Shown here in pieces: positions 56,340 to 64,000 of a stretch of DNA of 64,000 nt. Location of the stretch: NCBI GenBank assembly GCA_011316305.1, contig SAUG01000087.1, positions 62,001 through 126,000 on the forward strand. Reading direction: 5' to 3'. Numbering within the stretch: position 1 is the first letter of the stretch; every line of letters starts with the position of its first letter. Made by a program: the position numbers and the translations under genes. The notes under the pieces are model-generated. The model worked only from the letters and a program-made list of their open reading frames with translations, was not told where the DNA came from and did not search any database. The stretch is from Rusavskia elegans. Its lineage: Eukaryota > Ascomycota > Lecanoromycetes > Teloschistales > Teloschistaceae.

Positions 56340-58353
56340 ATGTCACTCCAGCCACTAGACCTGACCACGGCGCTTCGGCCGTCCATGCTGCCTGATGAGA
56401 CCTTGCTATTCGTCCAAGACGCCGTGGGGTTGTACGAGGGGTATGTGACTGACTATCAACATCTCTGTCTTCAGGCCAACTGACCGCGAATGCTGAGCCA
56501 GAAAATTCAAGATCCCAGCCTTCCAGAATGGTCATGCTTATTTGACATCGCATCGAGCATGCTATGTCGACAATGTCGAGCCGCGAAAGAGCTCCATCGC
56601 CATCAATCTCAAGGAGGTCGAGCGATATGAGTTCTACGTGAGCTTGCATCCTACCCGTCGTACAATTCATGACTGACCAAACTAGGCTGGTTTCCTCAAA
56701 TCCTCTCCCAAGGTGACACTATACCCCAAGTCTTCGAAAAGACCCGGGTTCCCGATTCAAGGCCGAGCTGCAACATCCACAAATGTGCAAGGCGGGTACC
56801 CACCGTCTGCTTCAAGCTCCAATACGTATAGTGCCACAAGTCCGCTCGCTGCTTCCCATCCCCAGGCCTCTACACAAAGAACAAACAATGCCACATGGAT
56901 CTGTCCAATATGCTCCTACTCCAATCCAATTTCGTCCAACTTCGACGCCGCTGCTGCCAACGCTCATACACCGCTGGCCCCGTGTCTAGCATGTGGAATC
57001 AAGCCTCCACTTGCTCACGTCCTCAAAGCTGCCATTGCGAATGTCTCTGGACGCTCGCATGCCAGCCAGTCGCCTGTACGTCCGTCCTTTCCAAACCTTC
57101 AAAGAGAGACAACGAGCGGCTCCTACAGTGGTGATCGCTTTGCAGAGAAAGGTCTGAGCTCTCCGGCTGCCGATTCGAGGTTCCAGTGTCCTCGATGCAC
57201 TTTTCAGAATCATCCTTCACTTCTCGAATGCGAGCTCTGCGGTGCGCCCCTTGTTTCTGCTGAAGATTCGCACTCTGAGGTGGCCTCGACTATTCCAGCA
57301 AGACCCGAATCCCCTGGTCCCTCTCTCGACGGCCAAGCCCCCACTTTCGATCAAAACCAAGGAGGGATCAAGTTCTCTTTCCGCGCTGGTGGAGTTCAGA
57401 TCTTTTACGAGCGCTTAAAAGGGGCCATGACGCAACGGAAATGGCTCCTCCAACACGCTCCTCCAATCCCACAGACTGATCAATATTTCCCGAACTCTGG
57501 CTCTGACAGACGACCACATCAAAATTCGCCGAACAAAGTGGTGGGCATTGCCGGTCTGGAGCGCCGTGGACTCGAGCTCCGTAAGAAGAACGAGACAGTC
57601 ATCGGTAACGCGTTTGAAGACTTGGAAGCCTTGATGGCTTCTGCGAAAGAAGTGGTAGCGCTCGCAGAAAGATTTGCTCACAAGTCTGCTGATAAGGGGA
57701 CTGATGGTGACGCGTTGTTGGTGGAGAGTGCCACAGCGCTGGGGATGGTCACTACGAAACACATGCTGGGATCAAGATCAGGTTCTGAATCGCTCTACTT
57801 ATCGGAGCTATCACGAAACGTCGCAGAATATTTGACCGACGATGCCAAAGGGGTTTTGAAGAAGGAAGGGGGCATCGTGAGTCTGGTGGATCTATGGGCA
57901 CTATTCAACCGCACGCGAGGAGGTGTTGAACTGGTCAGTCCTGCGGACTTTGCAAAAGCTGCGAGATTATGGGGCAAGCTAAGCTTGCCGGTCCGGCTGC
58001 GGCAGTTCAAGAATGGGTTACTTGTCGTGCAGCGACATGACTGGACCGATGACAAAACGATTGCACAACTGCTGGCTTGGCTACAGGAGCTGCACATTGT
58101 CTCGCCGATAGAAGATGTGGGATGGGATTGGAGGGCATTTGGAAGAGGAGTGACGGCGCAGGAAGCCGCGGTACAATTTGGATGGAGCATTGGGGTGGCG
58201 GGCGAGGAGCTCGAAATGGCGGAGGAAAAGGGGGCATTATGCCGGGATGAAGGAGTTGAAGGCATCAAGTACTGGGAAAACTGGCTCCTGCATGACGCTG
58301 AAGTGGACGGGCAGCAGGACTTGACGGCGGGATGGGGAGGTTTGGAACTATAG
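56340..58353 (+). CDS. VPS36: ESCRT-II subunit VPS36
   Basis: Component of ESCRT-II, which sorts ubiquitinated cargo into multivesicular endosomes. Exons are 56340-56440, 56502-56637 and 56686-58353, giving 634 residues. Start MSLQPLDLTTALRPSMLPDETLLFVQDAVGLYEG is the first strand of the GLUE domain, continuing KFKIPAFQNGHAYLTSHRACYVDN and YEFYAGFLKSSPKVTLYPK. Two NZF-type zinc fingers are inserted: WICPICSYSNP...CLACG and FQCPRCTFQNHPSLLECELCG, as in fungal VPS36. The GLUE end (GGIKFSFRAGGVQIFYERLKGAM) follows. The C-terminal winged helices include LVDLWALFNRTRGGVELVSPADF. The first 79 codons come from the two short exons. Confidence 0.95.
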
Positions 58354-58814
58354 CAATTCCTGCTCGCGACCTTGTTTGGCTGCCTTTTCCGGAGTCAATA
58401 TGGGTGATTAGTCTGCTGACAATGCACCAAGCATTGTCCGATTCGATCGTAGAGCGGGTACGTGGTGAGCACGAAGGGATGGTCGAGGTGCTGTCACGGG
58501 AAAATATACGAAAGGTACATGTATGTACTGTAATCGATAACGAACCCCCGCCGTTCCGTTCTGCAAGAGGGGCTCAGGGCTCTACCACCCCCCACATACG
58601 AGTACATATATGGAACTTCGACGCAACCGACCGCCTCTTCACAGTCAAGTTGGTTCGAGGACTCCACACGAGGCCTTTGAGACGTCCCGTGACAAGCGGG
58701 ATTTGGAGCGAGAAGACTCAAAGCTCAAATGCCCACAATTCTTATCCACTTCATCCTTGTTCCTATGCTGTAGACGTCTTTACGACGCCAACCTTCTTGC
58801 ATCGGGGAATCGGT
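58354..58814. other. Intergenic region with an open frame
   Basis: About 460 bases between VPS36 and the next gene. The downstream gene's frame is open without stops across the whole interval and even into the end of VPS36, but its content here has no conserved look. It is treated as promoter and leader. Confidence 0.4.
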
Positions 58815-61559
58815 ATGGCCTTTGCTCTTAATTCGTCACGATCGAGCATGGCTACGACTATCAAGTTGTGCTCGCCTAGGGGCCATGCCTGTCTGACGGG
58901 GGTTCGCCACTTGCGAGGCTACTGCTGGGGTACACAGCACCACTGGAGCTACGGTACTTATCCCAAATCCCTGAAATCTCTTGACTCTCATATTCGATCC
59001 TCCAGCGCCTCAGACAACCCTCGATTATGCTATGCAAGGACAAAGAAAGCTTTATCCAGCGACAACTACAGCCTGGCCCCTCTCAGGACGTGGCGGGCAT
59101 CAAGCTCTTGGGGCCGTTGGACTTGGGACTGGGATGAGTCAGTTCGCAAAATACAAACAGAGATCAGCCACAACAGGAACGACGCGAAAGCATGGAGGAG
59201 GACCCTTGAAAAACTCGATAAAGATACGGCTGAGCTGTGTAAGCTCATCAAGAAGCGGATAGACGCGGATCCATTCGACGCATTATTCGGTCGAAGCCTT
59301 CTTTATCCGAATCGAGCACGCGGGTGGAGTCTTGGTGAAAATGATCGAGTTCCCAAGGGAGAGCAGCAAGCTCCTACTAAGAGCAGCAAGCCCACCACAG
59401 CCGCAGGAGTTGAAGTTGGCAACAAGCAGCATGCAGGTCAAACCTCTAAATCTCCCACAAGTAGTCAGCACCCATCGAGTCCCTCTGATCAAATCCGTCT
59501 GGCTGGTAGCAGCTCCCTTGCAGAAGAGTACGACATCGATTTTATCTCCATGCGTAAGATTCCCAAGGGCTCGATAGGGCGGACATCGGAAACTTCGCCA
59601 CCCAGCATTGCCTCCGATCAAACATTCGATATTCCGGTCAAGCCATTCAAGAAAGCCATCTCGGAAACACCTTCTCTTCAGCTTCCAGAGAAGGGAAAAG
59701 CTCCGATGTCAAATCCCACAGCCTCTCAAGTTTCAAACACAGGGTCTAGTACTTCGCAGGATACAGATAGTGTAGATTGGCTTTCGCAAGAAGGATTCGG
59801 GAGCAAGAAGGGAACCAAGCAAATAGCTAATACCACAATCTCCGAACCAGTTACTAAGGTATCACCAGCGAGGATTGAGAGTGCCCTTGAACGGCGTATG
59901 ACAACAAAGTTCCCAGACGCCACTGCCAATGGAGCTCGTTCCAGCTTGACGTATGACCCGAAAGAAAACCAAACAGACGATGTTGACCTCCTTCGAGCCA
60001 GTGATATACGAGCAGCATCTGGCGCAGCTGGCCGGCTCCGAAAAGATGCAGAGGCGCAAAAGCACGAGAATCGAATGAAACTCGAAGCAGATTTTGTAGC
60101 CTTACAGAAAATGAAAGTTACCGGATTAGAATGGAAGGCAGAGCTCGCAGCTGCAAAGAAACGTATACAAGAAGCTGATGCAAGAAAGCGTGATAAAGCC
60201 AGGGATGCTCATCTTGAGGGTGAAATTCGGACTCAAAAAGCAGCCATGGAAGCTCTGGAGATGCGGCGAGCTGGCGACGGTACGTCAAGCTCAATCGATA
60301 CTGTCGCTCATCCTGAAGGTGGGGAAGGAGATATGGCAAATAATGTGCATGAGTTCGCCGCTCGTGACCGTTGGTATAAGAGAAAGGCACCGCATGCAAC
60401 CAGGACAGAGGAGCAGAAGACCGTGCAATTCGCCAAAGCCAGATCGTTAGTTCGAGAAATTCGTGGCATTTACGAGGATGCGTATGGTGCAATTGATACT
60501 AAGCACCGCCAGCCGAATAAGGAAACGTCAGACCTTGAGGAGCAAAAGTCAAGTCCTTCACCAAATAGTAATGAAGGAAGCCTCGCGGGAGGACTTGGGG
60601 AAATGAAGAAAGCTACAGAATCAAATGGACCACTTTCGACACAAGAAAAGATCGGTACTATGCTGCAACAACTTCTCGATGATTCACGCTACCTCCAGAA
60701 GCTTATTCGAACCCCTGAGCTGACATCACAAACACGCGAGGAGCTATTCCATCGCAATCGTAGTATGCAGAACGCTTCAGACGCGATTGCGGAGGCGTTG
60801 TCGTCAGCTTCACCTGTACCCAGCCAAGGGTCTGTGGGACATGCCTCGATTTCCGAAAAGAGAAGCGCCATGAACGAAACTCCGGAGGGTCCTCAGCCTG
60901 TCTCCCCCTCTACCGATGTGAAGAAACCGTCCACTCTCTACAATGTTCTAGCATATGATCCATCGATCCAGCAAGTCACCACCGCTGAAATGTCTTCCTC
61001 AGGCGATTCATCGAGTGAAAGGAGACTCTCTCTTTCAGAAGCCCTGTCGAGCCTTACGGATCCCGTCAAGTTCCTGCCTCAGCTGACAAGATTGCAGAGC
61101 CAGGGTTTTGAGATCGTGTCGAGCGACACCAACATTCTCGTCCTTAAAAAGAATTACAAACCGCGGCCATCAAAGGCAGATGTGCAAGCAGCAGTTGACA
61201 AGATAGAAAGACAAAGAAGTATCAATTCAATCGATGATACGACCACGCAGACTGAAAAGGTCGCCTCGCCTAAAGGCTTTGTCAGTCATGATTCAGAACA
61301 ACCAGCGCGAACACTTGAAGGCGAAGCAGCTGAGCCAACCCCATCCGGGTACAAAGTTCGTAGAGAGGAGGACGTCTTCTCTGGCTCGAGTGGAAACCGG
61401 TGGGACAACCGTCCTGCAGGAGACGGGACCAAGCTCAAGTCAAGGTACCGACGCACAAGTCGACGCCGGAGGACGACAAAGCGAATGCTCTGGGTTGGTC
61501 TATGGACTGCAGGATGCTGCTATGCCGTTGGGGCGATTACGGAGTTGCTGCGTGCTTAG
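58815..61559 (+). CDS. Large Ser/Thr-rich protein with C-terminal membrane segment
   Basis: Probably a mitochondrial protein of unknown function, similar in look to fungal proteins annotated only as serine-threonine rich. From ATG 58815 it has 914 residues; ATG 58848 (MATTIKLCSPRGH) is an alternative. The N-terminus is basic with Ser/Arg and few acids, as in a presequence. Conserved-looking blocks are WDESVRKIQTEI, DADPFDALFGRSLLYP and a coiled-coil stretch around EAQKHENRMKLEADFVALQKMK. Further on are KARSLVREIRGIYEDAYGAI, LTRLQSQGFEIVSSDTNILVLKKNYKPRPS and GYKVRREEDVFSGS. The protein ends with a basic run (RYRRTSRRRRTTKR) directly before a single hydrophobic segment, LWVGLWTAGCCYAVGAI. This could anchor it in a membrane. 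Confidence 0.7.
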   Translation: MAFALNSSRSSMATTIKLCSPRGHACLTGVRHLRGYCWGTQHHWSYGTYPKSLKSLDSHIRSSSASDNPRLCYARTKKALSSDNYSLAPLRTWRASSSWGRWTWDWDESVRKIQTEISHNRNDAKAWRRTLEKLDKDTAELCKLIKKRIDADPFDALFGRSLLYPNRARGWSLGENDRVPKGEQQAPTKSSKPTTAAGVEVGNKQHAGQTSKSPTSSQHPSSPSDQIRLAGSSSLAEEYDIDFISMRKIPKGSIGRTSETSPPSIASDQTFDIPVKPFKKAISETPSLQLPEKGKAPMSNPTASQVSNTGSSTSQDTDSVDWLSQEGFGSKKGTKQIANTTISEPVTKVSPARIESALERRMTTKFPDATANGARSSLTYDPKENQTDDVDLLRASDIRAASGAAGRLRKDAEAQKHENRMKLEADFVALQKMKVTGLEWKAELAAAKKRIQEADARKRDKARDAHLEGEIRTQKAAMEALEMRRAGDGTSSSIDTVAHPEGGEGDMANNVHEFAARDRWYKRKAPHATRTEEQKTVQFAKARSLVREIRGIYEDAYGAIDTKHRQPNKETSDLEEQKSSPSPNSNEGSLAGGLGEMKKATESNGPLSTQEKIGTMLQQLLDDSRYLQKLIRTPELTSQTREELFHRNRSMQNASDAIAEALSSASPVPSQGSVGHASISEKRSAMNETPEGPQPVSPSTDVKKPSTLYNVLAYDPSIQQVTTAEMSSSGDSSSERRLSLSEALSSLTDPVKFLPQLTRLQSQGFEIVSSDTNILVLKKNYKPRPSKADVQAAVDKIERQRSINSIDDTTTQTEKVASPKGFVSHDSEQPARTLEGEAAEPTPSGYKVRREEDVFSGSSGNRWDNRPAGDGTKLKSRYRRTSRRRRTTKRMLWVGLWTAGCCYAVGAITELLRA

Positions 61560-64000
61560 ATGCCATGTTATGTATGTATGATTGACGACCGAGGAGGATG
61601 CAGGCGTACACAGGTGGTGCAGCATTAATGATTGTATCACCGCTCAACCATGCACCTGGGTCAAGGTAGCAAAGCATTTGAAGGTACAGTACCTAGTGAG
61701 ATAAATATACGAGGCGACTCCTCTCTGGAAATTCTTTCAATGGCCCATGGCCAATTAAGATGGCCATCTTATATATATACAGACATTTGCACCCGATAGA
61801 GAAAAGGTCCTAGCGAAGACATGGATGTGAATGTGATGCATTTTTCTTTGCATGTGAGGTGCTGACGGCATGAATACGAGGTACAGGTGAGGAACGAGTG
61901 GGAGACGTACCGACACTTTTACTGCCTTTCCCGAGTCAGACTGACCGTATCATCATCGTCGCCACCATTTGAGGGCGAGTCAAGGAGGCACCCCCTCTGC
62001 AGTTGTCCGCTCCCGCCCGCTCACGGTCACACGGTAAAGGGTGCGCCCAGCTGATGGAGCTTTCTGCTTTCAGGAACGGGAAAAGGAAGGACAAGGGGCG
62101 AGCCGCAGCATGCAAGCCAAGTGGTCCACAACCAGCATTCGATCGCTTACTCCGCTCGTCACACTGCTAGCTTACTGGACCATTGCCTGCAGCACGATCC
62201 GCCTACTTGATGACTACACCCGAAATGGCTACCGGGGGTGCCGCAAATTTGACGAAAAGGAGCAGCCCCCAATCAAACTATGCAACCACTATCGCCTAGC
62301 TCTGGTGAAATCCCCCCGATGGATTATTATTTGAATTATGCCGGTGCTAAACAATGTTCATGAGCTTGATCTCGGGATGCTAGGTGGCAGGAGCAAAGAG
62401 AGGTCAGTCAAGCTTCTGTCTGAATAAAGATGAGATGGAAAGACGAAAATGCTGCGACACCGATGCTAATTATACTCGAAATTGTGATACGAAAACGTAC
62501 TCAGCCTTGCAAGTACCCAACGGAGCGCGTGCTGTTCCAGTCGCCTTTCGCTGCGCCCCTGTGTGCAAAAATAAGATTACCTTGGGCCGAGTGTTACTGT
62601 TGGCGCTTTGATGCTTGTGGGGCTAGAGCCGTCGAAGCTCCACGTTTGGATATCGGATGACAGCCACGATCCAATTGCGAGCTTTCCCGCTGAGTGGTCC
62701 ACAGATTATTGCGTTCTACACGACTCGGCAGCGTTCCGAACTCATTTTCTGGCGCACTACACTCGTTGGGGGAAAAAGCATGTGGGTAATACCACCGGTT
62801 CCAACAAAACAACTGCTAATTTTCTGTGCCTGGCCTTGATGAGTGTTCCAACGGTAAGATAGGTAGAGTTGGTACCTGAACCACCCATAATCTCCGTGCG
62901 GCGAAATTGCAGGCGATTGCATATCCGACGGGGTGATTGAGACTTTGAGAGGTCAAACGGTTCGACAAATGTATTGTGTGTAGCAATAGACCCATCAACA
63001 GAAGCAATGGGTGCTCTACCTGAACAACATAAGACAGCTGCATCGGAGGAGAAGGTGCCGTCCGGCATGACTCCTTCATGTGCAGGGAGGGCGAAGAAAT
63101 GGATGCATTAATTGCAATAATGTCTAAAGGCGCGTACAGTACGGAGTGAGCGAGCTAAATCTACTTTGGGATAAGAGCATGCCGCCGCCTGGAAGTCCCT
63201 CAGGCATGCTGAAGCAACGTGGAGTGCAACGGCAACACCAGCAACGTCTGCCTCCACAGTTCAAGAAATTGGCCCCGCCCGCCATCCGAACAATTTTGCG
63301 TCCAATCCCCTGGACCGTTGCAGTAATAGCGGCAGGCCCCTTGCCTTCAACGAGGGTAGCTTGTAGCCCGTTCTGCCCGCAGCAAACCTCGCACCTTTCA
63401 TTTCCTCCTCCAAGAGACCTCTCCTTCTCCATTCGTCACCGCCGCTCCCCCACGACGACAGCAGGACCCCTTCGTCGCCCTCATCATGAGGTCCTGACCG
63501 ACTGCTAGCCTGCAAGAGCGAGCGAACAACCGTCAATATACATCCTCGCTCGCCAACGAGAACAACACTTCCCACCTCCTGACCCAATTCACCACCAAAC
63601 ATTCTTGCGCCGTCTCGGTCGCTCACGCTCTTTCAGCCTCGCCAGAACAACACCACGCTCGTTTTTCCATTTCCGTCAGCGTTCGTCTCGCACTTTCGTC
63701 CTTAAAAAGAGTCTAGGGTTCTTTGGAAGCTCCAAGTAGGGTGCATTTCTTCGCTTCCAATCAACAACAAGCGGATCCCGACCGTCACGGAAGCTTTGCA
63801 ATTATCCTACTCCTCAGTCCATCCTCGAGCATTCATCATCCAGGACAAACGCACCATCTCAACGTACTCGCTGGCCGACTTGGGCTTGCTCCAGACCTTT
63901 GCGGACATCGTTGATTTCAAAGGAGCGAGCATTTCTTTGTTAAGCCACGAGGGCCACGTGGACGTGGACCTGGTTATTAAAGCTTGAGACCCTCAAAAAC
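61560..64000. other. Terminal 2.4 kb without supported gene
   Basis: Non-coding as far as I can see. The last 600 bases are rich in pyrimidine tracts and short CT-rich runs (for example 63400-63700). This looks like the promoter and long 5' leader of a plus-strand gene beginning beyond the window. Short frames here lack ATG starts or any family pattern. Confidence 0.4.

Noticed and set aside
63796..63987. Open frame at the right edge as the start of a gene
   Set aside because: Its first codon is TTG, and the sequence looks like a 5' leader rather than a conserved protein.

Overview
This is a nuclear contig segment from a filamentous ascomycete (Pezizomycotina), most likely a Dothideomycete-like fungus. 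The evidence is the gene set (HOS3-type deacetylase, chitin synthase, EMC4, AP beta adaptin, BBC1, VPS36, fungal secreted families), the many short spliceosomal introns (about 45-75 nt, GT..AG), and one AT-rich transposon copy showing the C-to-T decay typical of repeat-induced point mutation (RIP). The taxon below subphylum is inference.

Layout. 0-20 kb is a dense housekeeping block: HOS3-like deacetylase (+), chitin synthase (-), MRP51 mitoribosomal protein (+), ribosomal protein S17 (+), RTR1/RPAP2-like CTD phosphatase (-), BBC1 actin-patch protein (+), EMC4 (-) and a beta adaptin without an appendage domain (+). 19.9-24.3 kb is a 4.42-kb RIP-decayed Tc1/mariner-type element with 102-bp terminal inverted repeats and a TA duplication. 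It carries a dead transposase reading frame on + and an unexplained second decayed gene on -. 25.0-26.9 kb holds a broken membrane-protein gene next to the element.

27.8-33.9 kb returns to housekeeping genes: SYF2, COQ11-like, a proline-rich orphan, YAF9 and an HBN1-like nitroreductase. 34-48 kb is looser and more accessory: a small orphan with a calycin-like look, a secreted carbohydrate-binding-like protein, IPK1, a compact SET/post-SET protein, a UPF0045 thiamine-binding-like protein, a GPI-anchored PLC-like phosphodiesterase, a short-chain dehydrogenase with a mitochondrial-like leader, a tiny cysteine-rich ORF and an epoxide-hydrolase-like enzyme. 48.7-61.6 kb carries an annexin, THP3 (SAC3/GANP family), a secreted cysteine-rich protein, VPS36 and a large Ser/Thr-rich protein with a C-terminal membrane segment. 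The last 2.4 kb has no gene I can support.

The genes do not form an operon or an obvious biosynthetic cluster. Several are head-to-head pairs sharing 0.3-0.5 kb promoters (chitin synthase/MRP51, RTR1/BBC1, EMC4/adaptin). Common themes are chromatin and transcription (HOS3, YAF9, RTR1, THP3, SYF2), endosome and vesicle traffic (AP beta, VPS36, BBC1, annexin) and the cell wall or surface (chitin synthase, secreted proteins). Exon coordinates below were derived by hand from splice sites, reading-frame continuity and family conservation; every spliced model sums to a whole number of codons. The most unusual object is the large RIP-decayed Tc1/mariner-type element with its second gene.
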